NCBI GenBank assembly: GCA_041497995.1
Contig: JBGQHM010000101.1
Span: 1-17,935, forward strand
Origin: DATKMS01 sp041497995
Lineage (GTDB): Bacteria > Desulfobacterota > Binatia > HRBIN30
Length of the DNA stretch: 17,935 nt
Direction: 5' to 3'
Shown: one piece after another, positions 5,530-11,876 of the stretch
How the letters are laid out: each line of letters begins with the position of its first letter
Numbering within the stretch: the stretch's first letter is position 1
Program-made: the position numbers and the translations under genes
Notes under the pieces: generated by a model
Seen by the model: the letters and a program-made list of their open reading frames with translations, nothing else
Databases searched by the model: none
Told to the model about the DNA's origin: nothing

Positions 5530-7224
5530 CTACCAGCCGACGGCCTCTCCGCCTTTGCGCGGATCGGACGCTCCTTCGAAGACACCAGCGTCCATGCGCA
5601 CCGCTTGGATAGCACCCATCGCCGGCACCTCTTTCACAGTGTGCCCGTAGCGCGCAAGTAGGTCCCGGGTCGCGGCCGGTATTCCCGGCTCCACAATCAG
5701 CACCGGCGGCATCCACTGGTCGTGGATGCGCGGCGCAGCCACCGCCAGGGTCGCGTCGAGACCAAAGTTGAGGACGTTCAGTAGCACCTGCAGCGTGCCG
5801 CTGAGAATCAGTGGGCCGCCCGATCCACCCACCGCCAACACTGCCGCGCCGTCGTGCGTGACGATGATCGGCGCCATGCTGCTGAGTGGTCGCTTTCGCG
5901 GGGCGATCGCGTTGGCCTCCGCGCCGACGAGGCCGTAAACGTTCGGCACGCCGGGCTGGGTCGCGAAATCGTCCATCTCGTTGTTCAATATGATTCCGGT
6001 GCCCTCCGCAACTACCATCGAGCCGAAACCGGTGTTGATGGTGGTCGTACAAGCTACTGCGTTGCCGTCCGCGTCCATCACCGACAGGTGCGATGTGCCG
6101 TGGTCGCGAGCGGCAGCCGGCGTCTTGGCTGCCGAGCTGCCGTACGCCTTTTGGTTCAGGGTCTGGGTCGCCTCGATGCGTTGGCGCAGGGCGGCCGTGT
6201 TGTCTGGAGACAGCAGGCGCTGTACCGGGACCGACACCGCATCCGGATCCCCGTACAACTGCGCACGGTCCGCAAACGCGTGCTTCATCGCCTCCGCGAG
6301 GAGGTGAGTGTACGCCGGCGAATCGCGTCCGAGCGAACGCAGGTCATCGCTGCGCAACATGCCGAGGACTTCGAGGAGGATGCCGGCCGAGCTGGGTGGA
6401 GGCATAGCGTACACGACATCGCCGTCGTACGCCGTCTGCAATGGCGTACGCCACGTGGGGCGATAGCTCGCCAAGTCTGACTCGGTCAGTACCCCGCCGG
6501 CGGCGCGGGCGCTGCGCACGATGCGTGCGGCGATGTCGCCGCGGTAGAATGCCTGTGGTCCGTTGCGGGCGATCCGCTCCAACGTCACCGCGAGCTCGGG
6601 TTGGCGCAGGGTTGCGCCGGCGACGAGCGGTGCACCATCGGGGTGCAGGAAGGTGTGAGCCAACGCGGGAGCGGCCCGCAGGCCGGCGAGATTTTGCGCG
6701 ATCTCCTTCGCGAGGTGTGCGCCGACTGGGAAGCCGTCTCGGGCAAGTTGAATCGCGGGCTGCATGACCGTCGCCAGCGGCAGCTTGCCATAGCGCTGCA
6801 GCGCCGCGCTCAAGCCGGCCACCTCGCCGGGAACCGCAACGGCGAGGCTGCCGTGCAGGCTCAGCTCCGGTGCCACCTTCCCGTCGCGCACGAACATGTC
6901 GCGCGACGCGGCGGCCGGCGCGACCTCGCGGTAGTCCAAAGCCACTGCGCGCCGGTCGCGCGCCAGATAGATCAACATGAAGCCGCCGCCCCCAATGCCG
7001 CACGAGGAGGGGCTGACCACGCAGACGGCGAAGGCCGTTCCCACCGCTGCATCCACGGCGTTGCCGCCGTGTTTCAAGATCTCGACACCGGCTTGCGATG
7101 CGAGCACGTGCTCCGCGGCCACCATCCCGTGCGGCGCCCACGCGGCGACCGCGCGCTGCGGGACGCCGCCGAGCAGCGCAACCAGGGCCGCCAGCATCCA
7201 GATCGTTTGTGTGCCGGATTTCAT
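5530..7224 (-). CDS. ggt: Gamma-glutamyltransferase (glutathione hydrolase), periplasmic
   Basis: The enzyme is an Ntn-hydrolase that removes or transfers the gamma-glutamyl group of glutathione and related compounds in the periplasm. It is made as a proenzyme that cuts itself into large and small subunits. The chosen ATG gives 564 residues, a normal length, starting with a signal peptide (IWMLAALVALLGGVPQRAVA, cleavage near 28). Family motifs are HGGNAVDAAVG (52-62), SPSSCGIGGGGF (71-82), Thr377 in DHGTSHLSVMD as the autocatalytic nucleophile and new N-terminus of the small subunit, NTGFGSMV (397-404), ILNNEMDDF (412-420), PLSSM (446-450, oxyanion serines) and GGSGGP (466-471). It is the first gene of a two-gene operon with the flippase-like gene. 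A promoter-like TTGCGT-17-TAGAAA lies about 20 nt upstream. Longer open frame upstream is antisense to gmhA and is not coding. Confidence 0.95.
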   Translation of the reverse strand: MKSGTQTIWMLAALVALLGGVPQRAVAAWAPHGMVAAEHVLASQAGVEILKHGGNAVDAAVGTAFAVCVVSPSSCGIGGGGFMLIYLARDRRAVALDYREVAPAAASRDMFVRDGKVAPELSLHGSLAVAVPGEVAGLSAALQRYGKLPLATVMQPAIQLARDGFPVGAHLAKEIAQNLAGLRAAPALAHTFLHPDGAPLVAGATLRQPELAVTLERIARNGPQAFYRGDIAARIVRSARAAGGVLTESDLASYRPTWRTPLQTAYDGDVVYAMPPPSSAGILLEVLGMLRSDDLRSLGRDSPAYTHLLAEAMKHAFADRAQLYGDPDAVSVPVQRLLSPDNTAALRQRIEATQTLNQKAYGSSAAKTPAAARDHGTSHLSVMDADGNAVACTTTINTGFGSMVVAEGTGIILNNEMDDFATQPGVPNVYGLVGAEANAIAPRKRPLSSMAPIIVTHDGAAVLAVGGSGGPLILSGTLQVLLNVLNFGLDATLAVAAPRIHDQWMPPVLIVEPGIPAATRDLLARYGHTVKEVPAMGAIQAVRMDAGVFEGASDPRKGGEAVGW

Positions 7225-7244
7225 CGTGCGCGACGGGTAGCGGC

Positions 7245-7273
7245 TTTCTAAACGGCTGCGCCGGCTGACGCAA
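7245..7273 (-). promoter_or_regulatory. Candidate promoter of the ggt-flippase operon
   Basis: On the minus strand TTGCGT (complement of 7268-7273) and TAGAAA (complement of 7245-7250) are separated by exactly 17 nt, and the ggt ATG follows about 20 nt after the -10. It sits in the 96-bp divergent gap between ggt and gmhA. A match to a housekeeping sigma site by eye only. Confidence 0.4.
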
Positions 7274-7320
7274 GCCACTGCCCAAGCCGCCGCCTTTGGA
7301 TGCCATGACGGACTTGGTGT

Positions 7321-7926
7321 ATGGTGCCGCGCATGCGTCGTGAGATTACGCGGATCTTTTCGAACAGTATTGCGGTCAAGCGCCAGTTCCTGCGTGAGAA
7401 CCTGGCCACGCTCGTCGAAGTGATTGGCATCGTCACCGCCGCATTGCGGGACGGCCACAAACTGTTGCTCTTTGGCAATGGCGGTAGCGCTGCCGACGCG
7501 CAGCACATCGCGACTGAGTTCGTCGGTCGCTTCAAGATCGAGCGCACACCGCTGGCGGCGATCGCACTGACCACCGATACCTCGGCGCTGACCGCCATTG
7601 CCAACGATTACGGCTACGCCAATGTCTTCGCGAGGCAAGTGCGCGCCCTCGGACGTGCAGGGGATGTGGCGTTCGCCATCTCAACCAGCGGCAACTCTGC
7701 CAACGTGCTGCGCGCCGTCGCGGCGTGCCGCCGCCTTGGCATCACGACGGTCGCGCTCACCGGCGGTAGCGGTGGAAAGCTCGCCCGAGCTACCGATTGG
7801 GTGCTGCGCGTCAGCGGCAGCACCGAAAGCCCGCGCATCCAGGAGACGCACATCCTGGTCGGCCACGTCATCTGTGAGCTCGTGGATGCGCAGCTGTTTC
7901 CGACCGCGAGCCCCGCGTCCCGTTAG
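7321..7926 (+). CDS. gmhA: Phosphoheptose isomerase GmhA (SIS domain)
   Basis: GmhA converts sedoheptulose 7-phosphate to D-glycero-D-manno-heptose 7-phosphate, the first step towards ADP-heptose for the LPS inner core, in the cytoplasm. The single SIS domain shows FGNGGSAADAQH (51-62) and STSGNSANV (121-129). The residues that bind zinc in E. coli GmhA are conserved: His62, Glu66, Gln174 and His182. The length (201 residues) is typical. ATG 7321 and ATG 7333 are both possible and neither has a Shine-Dalgarno sequence. A TATGGT at 7320-7325 would put a transcript start near 7333, where MRREITRIF fits the family's usual short N-terminus, so the true start may be 7333. DiaA-like SIS proteins are the main alternative, but the intact zinc set favours GmhA. 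Confidence 0.9.
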   Translation: MVPRMRREITRIFSNSIAVKRQFLRENLATLVEVIGIVTAALRDGHKLLLFGNGGSAADAQHIATEFVGRFKIERTPLAAIALTTDTSALTAIANDYGYANVFARQVRALGRAGDVAFAISTSGNSANVLRAVAACRRLGITTVALTGGSGGKLARATDWVLRVSGSTESPRIQETHILVGHVICELVDAQLFPTASPASR

Positions 7927-7929
7927 GCG

Positions 7930-8892
7930 ATGCTAATGAAGCGCACGCCTCCCGCGACACCCAAGCCGCTCGACTTGTCCAAGGTGCGCACGTATCCGCT
8001 GCGTGCGCGTCGCAGCATCGTGAAGACGCCGCTACTTGCGACGCCGCCACGGCCGGGCATGCGCCTCACCGACTTTCTCAGCGGTCTGCCGAACATCCTC
8101 GCGGCAAGGGACTTCCGCGCCGTGGCGCAGGAGATCGCGAAACGTCACCGCGCCGGCAAGCGCGTGGTACTCGGGATGGGCGCGCACCCGATCAAGGTCG
8201 GGCTCGGGCCGTTGATCATCGACCTCATGGAACACGGCGTCCTCTCCGGCGTGGCGATGAACGGCGCGGCGATCATTCACGACTTCGAGTTGGCGTACGC
8301 CGGTGAAACATCGGAGGACGTTGCCGCCAACCTCGCTGACGGTCGTTTCGGCATGGCCGAGGATACCGGCCGCTTTCTCAACGAAGCGATCAGCGACGCG
8401 CGGGATGATGAAGGGCTCGGCGCCGCCGTCGGCAACGCCATCCGGCGCGCCCGCCTGCCGCACGCGCGCGTGAGCATCCTGGCTGCAGGGGCGCGCCTGC
8501 ACGTACCGGTGACCGTGCATGTCGCGATCGGGACGGACATCATTCACATGCACCCGTCGGCAGACGGCGCGGCGATCGGCGCCGCCAGCTTGCGCGACTT
8601 CCGAACACTCGCCGCCGTCGTCGGCGGATTGCATGGCGGCGTGTTCATCAACCTCGGTTCCGCGGTGCTGATCCCCGAGGTCTTCGTCAAGGCCCTCAAC
8701 CTGGCGCGCAACGTCGGCAAGCGGGTGGACAATCTGCTCACCGTTGACATGGACTTCATCCGTCACTATCGCCCGCAGATGAACGTCGTCCGCCGTCCGA
8801 CCGCGGGTAGCGGTCGCGGCTACCAGTTCACCGGGCACCACGAGATCATGTTCCCGCTGCTGTGCGCCGCGATCCTAGAATACCTGCGATAG
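7930..8892 (+). CDS. Conserved deoxyhypusine-synthase-like protein of unknown function
   Basis: This 320-residue soluble protein starts 3 nt after the gmhA stop, so translation is probably coupled; ATG 7936 is an alternative. Conserved-looking blocks are LGMGAHPIKVGLGP (81-94), NGAAIIHDFE (111-120), TSEDV (127-131), GTDIIHMHPSADGAAIG (201-217), NVVRRPT (285-291) and TGHHEIMFPLL (301-311). The block NGAxxIHDFE with a following GxTSEDV resembles, from memory, the deoxyhypusine synthase fold, an NAD-binding enzyme family. Bacteria lack the eukaryotic/archaeal eIF5A substrate, and other bacterial members act on small molecules. The several His/Asp/Glu-rich motifs suggest an enzyme active site. 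Pairing with gmhA suggests a link to sugar-phosphate or envelope metabolism, but that is inference and no reaction is assigned. Confidence 0.75.
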   Translation: MLMKRTPPATPKPLDLSKVRTYPLRARRSIVKTPLLATPPRPGMRLTDFLSGLPNILAARDFRAVAQEIAKRHRAGKRVVLGMGAHPIKVGLGPLIIDLMEHGVLSGVAMNGAAIIHDFELAYAGETSEDVAANLADGRFGMAEDTGRFLNEAISDARDDEGLGAAVGNAIRRARLPHARVSILAAGARLHVPVTVHVAIGTDIIHMHPSADGAAIGAASLRDFRTLAAVVGGLHGGVFINLGSAVLIPEVFVKALNLARNVGKRVDNLLTVDMDFIRHYRPQMNVVRRPTAGSGRGYQFTGHHEIMFPLLCAAILEYLR

Positions 8893-8919
8893 AGACTGCT
8901 GTGGCGCCTACCTCTGGTA

Positions 8920-9057
8920 GTGGGTCGACAGTGCGGGACCGGCAAGCACTGGTGTCGACGCTGTCGGCTGCTCGGCGACCTGGGCTTGAAACCACGCAGC
9001 AAGGCCGAGCTGACGCTGAACGAGTATCTGGAGCCGCGCGCGGGTCGTGCAGCGTGA
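8920..9057 (+). CDS. Possible 45-codon ORF with CxxC-type cluster, or a gene remnant
   Basis: The GTG-initiated frame encodes 45 residues with C-x6-C-x2-C near its start (CGTGKHWCRRC), then LLGDLGLKPRSKAELTLNEYL. It follows the deoxyhypusine-synthase-like gene by 27 nt in the same frame and has no clear ribosome-binding site. The pattern recalls a zinc-ribbon fragment or the C-terminal end of a larger lost gene (for example of phage origin). It may also be chance. It lies in the patch that holds the mazEF pair. Confidence 0.2.
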   Translation: MGRQCGTGKHWCRRCRLLGDLGLKPRSKAELTLNEYLEPRAGRAA

Positions 9058-9116
9058 GGCTTGCGCGAGTGCTCTGTGGCGTATATCCAGCGTGTATCCG
9101 TCCGATGGAGGGTCAA

Positions 9117-9356
9117 ATGCGCGCACAACTCGCCAAGTGGGGCAACAGTCTTGCGGTTCGGATTCCGAAGACCGTGGCCCGCGAAGCCGGCTTCGCGGCA
9201 GGTACTACGGTGGAGATGACTGCGGCTGACGGGAGCGTTCTCATTGCACCGGCAGCCGTGCACTACAGCTTGCGGGAGCTGGTGGCCCGCATCACGCCGA
9301 AGAACCGGCATGGCGAAACCGACTGGGGTGGTCCTGTTGGACGGGAGCACTGGTGA
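9117..9356 (+). CDS. mazE: MazE-type antitoxin (AbrB/SpoVT swapped-hairpin fold)
   Basis: This 79-residue antitoxin has the N-terminal DNA-binding AbrB/MazE domain, QLAKWGNSLAVRIPKTVA (3-20), then a C-terminal toxin-neutralising tail ending GETDWGGPVGREHW that fits the family. ATG 9117 is chosen because ggaggg (9107-9112) sits 4 nt upstream. The frame is open further up, but the extra sequence has no family likeness. The stop overlaps the toxin start (TGATG at 9354-9358), the usual arrangement for a coupled toxin-antitoxin pair. MazE with MazF normally represses its own promoter. A direct near-repeat (gtatatcc 9081-9088, gtgtatcc 9092-9099), 11 bp apart, lies upstream and could be part of an operator. 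Confidence 0.92.
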   Translation: MRAQLAKWGNSLAVRIPKTVAREAGFAAGTTVEMTAADGSVLIAPAAVHYSLRELVARITPKNRHGETDWGGPVGREHW

Positions 9357-9694
9357 TGCCGCGCTACGTTCCCGACCGTGGTGACATCGTGTGGTTCACG
9401 TTTGATCCTCAGGCGGGTCGGGAGCAGGCAGGCCGGCGTCCCGCTCTCGTGTTATCGCCGGCGCTGTACAATCGGCGCGCGAGCCTTGCGCTCGTGTGTC
9501 CGATCACCAGCCACATGAAGGGATACCCGTTCGAGGTGCGATTGCCGGAGGGGCTGCCCGTTGCTGGCGTTGTGTTGGCCGACCACGTGAAGAGCGCCGA
9601 CTGGCAAGTGCGGCGCGCACGCCTCGCAGGCAAAGCAACGGACAGCGTTCTGCTGGAGGTGACCGCCAAGCTACGGCCCTTGCTCGCGATGTAG
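9356..9694 (+). CDS. mazF: MazF-type endoribonuclease toxin
   Basis: MazF cleaves single-stranded mRNA at short sequence motifs and stops growth when its antitoxin is lost. The 112 residues follow the PemK/MazF pattern throughout: RGDIVWFTFDPQAGREQAG (8-26), RRPALVLSPALYNR (27-40), VCPITSHMKGYPFEV (48-62) and a DHVKSADWQVRRA block near 77-89. The Arg in GREQAGRRP and the Thr in PITS correspond to family active-site positions. ATG 9356 overlaps the mazE stop by one base; GTG 9353 is an in-frame alternative. It looks full length and intact. The cleavage motif cannot be told from sequence. Confidence 0.93.
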   Translation: MPRYVPDRGDIVWFTFDPQAGREQAGRRPALVLSPALYNRRASLALVCPITSHMKGYPFEVRLPEGLPVAGVVLADHVKSADWQVRRARLAGKATDSVLLEVTAKLRPLLAM

Positions 9695-9782
9695 GTGCGC
9701 GGCGAGGGGCAATGACTGCGCTGCCGCCCCCCTGCAAGGACACTACACAAGGCGGCCGGCAGGGTGGGCGTGTGTCGGCAGC

Positions 9783-9796
9783 CCGACGCGCGTCGG
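9783..9796. other. 14-bp perfect palindrome in the mazF-yebC spacer
   Basis: ccgacgcgcgtcgg is fully self-complementary and lies about 90 nt after the mazF stop, inside a 215-nt gap with no convincing gene. It could be a protein-binding site or part of a transcription stop; no T-run follows. The rest of the gap holds only the yebC promoter candidate described separately. Confidence 0.3.
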
Positions 9797-9847
9797 CTCG
9801 CGCGCCGCGGTGCGTTAGCGCCGGATTTTGGGGGCGTCTGGGCGCGG

Positions 9848-9887
9848 TTTACACCCCGAAACCCTTGTGCTAGCTGTCTCGGCTAGC
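9848..9887 (+). promoter_or_regulatory. Candidate yebC promoter with overlapping gctagc dyad
   Basis: TTTACA (9848-9853) is followed 17 nt later by TAGCTG (9871-9876), preceded by TGC as in an extended -10. The -10 overlaps the left arm of a gctagc (9869-9874) / gctagc (9882-9887) inverted repeat, which could be an operator or a hairpin at the mRNA 5' end. The yebC ATG lies 34 nt after the -10. This may serve yebC and the ruv genes behind it. Confidence 0.35.
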
Positions 9888-9909
9888 CCCCTTAGTTTCA
9901 GGAGGTCCC

Positions 9910-10662
9910 ATGTCCGGCCATTCCAAGTGGAGCTCGATCAAGCATAAGAAGGCGATCAAGGACGCCAAGCGCGGCAAGCAGTTCACCAAGTACATCAAGG
10001 AGATCACGGTGGCGGCGCGGATGGGCGGTGGCGACATCAACGCCAACCCACGCTTGCGCACCGCGGTCACCACCGCCCGTGCCAATAGTATGCCCGCCGA
10101 CAATATCGACCGTGCCATCAAGAAGGGTACGGGCGAGCTGGAAGGCGTGCACTATGAAGAGGTGAGCTACGAGGGCTATGGCCCCGGCGGTGCGGCGATC
10201 ATGGCGAGTACGGTCACCGACAATCGCAACCGCACCGTGTCCGAGCTGCGCCGCGTCTTCGAGAAGCACGGCGGTAACATGGGCGCAGCCGGCTGCGTCG
10301 CGTGGATGTTCAGCAAGCGCGGCGTCATCACCGTGGAACACGGCAAGGCCGAGGAAGAGCGGTTGATGGAAATCTCCCTCGAAGCCGGGGCCGATGACGT
10401 CAAAGATTTGGGCGACATCTTCGAGGTCGATACGACGCCTGAAGACTTCGAGGCGGTGAAGACGGCTCTCCAGGATGCCGGTGTCGAGACCGCTAGTGCC
10501 GAGGTCGCTATGGTGCCGCAGAACACGGTGAGTGTGACGGGCAAGGACGCCGAACAGACGATGAAGCTGCTGGAGGAGCTCGACGACCACGACGACGTGC
10601 AGAGCGTGGCGTCGAACGCCGACATCCCGCAGGAGGAGATCGAGCGGCTCAGCGCGGCGTGA
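9910..10662 (+). CDS. yebC: YebC/PmpR family regulator / translation factor
   Basis: The 250-residue protein begins with the hallmark MSGHSKWSSIKHKK and continues through family blocks TVAARMGGGDINANPRLR, ARANSMPADNIDRAIKKG and GPGGAAIMASTVTDNRNRT to a typical acidic C-terminus. YebC proteins are classed as transcriptional regulators (PmpR). Recent work also links the family to relief of ribosome stalling. The ATG has a strong Shine-Dalgarno (caggaggt, 9900-9907). It lies directly upstream of ruvC in the same direction, an arrangement common in bacteria. An 87-nt spacer containing a 7-bp tandem repeat separates the two, so the ruv genes may be expressed partly on their own. Confidence 0.97.
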   Translation: MSGHSKWSSIKHKKAIKDAKRGKQFTKYIKEITVAARMGGGDINANPRLRTAVTTARANSMPADNIDRAIKKGTGELEGVHYEEVSYEGYGPGGAAIMASTVTDNRNRTVSELRRVFEKHGGNMGAAGCVAWMFSKRGVITVEHGKAEEERLMEISLEAGADDVKDLGDIFEVDTTPEDFEAVKTALQDAGVETASAEVAMVPQNTVSVTGKDAEQTMKLLEELDDHDDVQSVASNADIPQEEIERLSAA

Positions 10663-10666
10663 CGGA

Positions 10667-10701
10667 CGTGAAGCGTTCGGCGTGAAGCGTGAAACGTAAG
10701 A
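10667..10701 (+). repeat. Five-unit 7-bp tandem repeat between yebC and ruvC
   Basis: Reading in 7-nt steps from 10667 the units are cgtgaag, cgttcgg, cgtgaag, cgtgaaa and cgtaaga, so four of the five share cgtRa. The array begins 4 nt after the yebC stop and ends 48 nt before the ruvC ATG. It does not encode part of either protein. Confidence 0.6.
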
Positions 10702-10711
10702 GGGGAGCTGA

Positions 10712-10727
10712 AGACGTCGATACGTCT
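10712..10727 (+). other. Short hairpin upstream of ruvC
   Basis: agacgt (10712-10717) pairs perfectly with acgtct (10722-10727) around a cgat loop, and flanking aggg/ccct (10701-10704, 10732-10735) could extend it. A pyrimidine-rich stretch follows. It could weakly stop or stabilise transcripts between yebC and ruvC. The ruvC ribosome-binding site lies just downstream and stays free. Confidence 0.3.
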
Positions 10728-10749
10728 CTTTCCCTCCTTGGAGTGGCGG

Positions 10750-11289
10750 ATGCGGGTGTTGGGGGTGGACCCTGGAACGGTGGCCACCGGATGGGGCGTG
10801 ATCGACCAGGCCGGGCAGCGTCTGACGTACGTTGCCGGCGGCGTGATTCGATCGCGTGGCCCGCTGCCACAACGCTTGGCGCGTGTCTATGAAGAGACGT
10901 GCCGGATCCTCTCCGAGTTCGCGCCCGGTTGTGTGAGCCTCGAGAAGACATTCGTCGGCGAGAACGTGCAGAGTGCCTTTCGCCTCGGTGAAGCGCGTGG
11001 CGCCATTCTCGTGGCCAGCGCTCAGGCCGCTGTTCCAGTGACCGAATACAGTCCCGCGGAGATCAAAGTCGCCGTTGCCGGCAATGGCCGCGCCGCCAAG
11101 GAGCAGGTCCAGATCATGGTGGCGCGGTTGCTCTGTCTGACCGCTGCGCTCGCCGGCGACGAGGCCGACGCGCTCGGCGCAGCCATTTGTCATCTGCACA
11201 CGCACAGCTTCACGGCGCGCGTCAGCGACGCGGATGGACGCCGCGCCGGTGCGCTCTCCGCCCGCGTGCGGGTCAGGGTGCGGGGATGA
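10750..11289 (+). CDS. ruvC: Crossover junction endodeoxyribonuclease RuvC
   Basis: RuvC is the dimeric resolvase that cuts Holliday junctions after RuvAB branch migration. It has 179 residues. The RNase H-like fold is shown by MRVLGVDPG with Asp7, SLEKTF with Glu65, and GDEADALGAAICH with Asp137 and Asp140, giving the full acidic catalytic tetrad. ATG 10750 is chosen because it gives the normal family start and has ggag 6 nt upstream; a TTG at 10738 is in frame but adds residues not seen in the family. The C-terminus ends in an Arg-rich tail. The stop overlaps the ruvA start (ATGA, 11286-11289). Confidence 0.97.
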   Translation: MRVLGVDPGTVATGWGVIDQAGQRLTYVAGGVIRSRGPLPQRLARVYEETCRILSEFAPGCVSLEKTFVGENVQSAFRLGEARGAILVASAQAAVPVTEYSPAEIKVAVAGNGRAAKEQVQIMVARLLCLTAALAGDEADALGAAICHLHTHSFTARVSDADGRRAGALSARVRVRVRG

Positions 11290-11876
11290 TCGCCCAGCTC
11301 GCCGGCTCCCTCGCCTACAAATCGCCCGAGCACCTCGTGGTCGATGTGCAAGGCGTCGGCTATCAGGTGTTGGTGTCGCTCAACTCGTTCTACCGTCTGC
11401 CCGAGCCGGGCGCTCCCGTCCGCCTGATCATCCACACGCACGTCCGCGAGGACGCGCTGCAGCTCTACGGCTTCATCGATCGTGAGGAGAAGGAGCTGTT
11501 CTTGTTGCTCACCAGCGTGTCCGGCATCGGCCCGCGGCTGGCGCTCAACATCCTCTCCGGCACGCCGACGAACGAGCTGCTGGAAGCGCTCGAGGCCGGC
11601 GACCTCGTGCGCCTAGTGGCGATCCCTGGCGTCGGGAAGAAGACCGCCGAGCGCCTCGTGCTGGAGCTGCGCGACAAGATCAAGCTAGTGCGCAGCGCGC
11701 GCACCGCCGATGGCGGACAGCCGGTGACCGGCCTCGAAGGCGAGGCGGTCTCGGCTCTCGTGAATCTCGGGTACCGGCGCAACGAAGCCGAGCGCGCCGT
11801 GAAGGTGGCCTGCGCTGCCGGTGCCAGTGATCTCGAAGCCGTCATCCGCACGGCGCTGAAGCGAGTCGGTGCATGA
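11286..11876 (+). CDS. ruvA: Holliday junction branch-migration protein RuvA
   Basis: RuvA binds four-way junctions as a tetramer and loads the RuvB motor. The 196-residue protein has the N-terminal OB-fold (MIAQLAGSLAYKSPEHLVVD...), the two helix-hairpin-helix motifs (LLTSVSGIGPRLALNIL near 72-88 and LVAIPGVGKKTAERLVLEL near 107-125), and the C-terminal domain III that contacts RuvB (AVSALVNLGYRRNEAERAV). The ATG sits within the ruvC stop (ATGA), and its own stop overlaps the ruvB start the same way, so the three are translationally coupled. An upstream in-frame extension inside ruvC is not family-like. Confidence 0.97.
   Translation: MIAQLAGSLAYKSPEHLVVDVQGVGYQVLVSLNSFYRLPEPGAPVRLIIHTHVREDALQLYGFIDREEKELFLLLTSVSGIGPRLALNILSGTPTNELLEALEAGDLVRLVAIPGVGKKTAERLVLELRDKIKLVRSARTADGGQPVTGLEGEAVSALVNLGYRRNEAERAVKVACAAGASDLEAVIRTALKRVGA

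Noticed and set aside
5528..6052. Upstream extension of the flippase-like protein to about 504 residues
   Set aside because: The extra part is antisense or out of frame to the well-conserved gamma-glutamyltransferase sequence and has Arg/Gly-rich, non-membrane composition typical of a shadow frame.
7225..7638. N-terminal extension of gamma-glutamyltransferase by 138 residues
   Set aside because: It overlaps gmhA in antisense and precedes a proper signal peptide that starts at the ATG ending at 7224.
8862..9116. Longer MazE starting at 8862
   Set aside because: The extra residues have no family likeness and overlap the upstream gene; ATG 9117 has a good ribosome-binding site.
10667..10701. 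CRISPR-like array at the heptamer repeats (also 15276-15310)
   Set aside because: The units are 7 bp with no spacers and there are no cas genes; they are plain tandem repeats.
11187..11285. Longer RuvA starting inside ruvC
   Set aside because: RuvA proteins start at MI.x.L.G; the ATGA overlap gives exactly that start.
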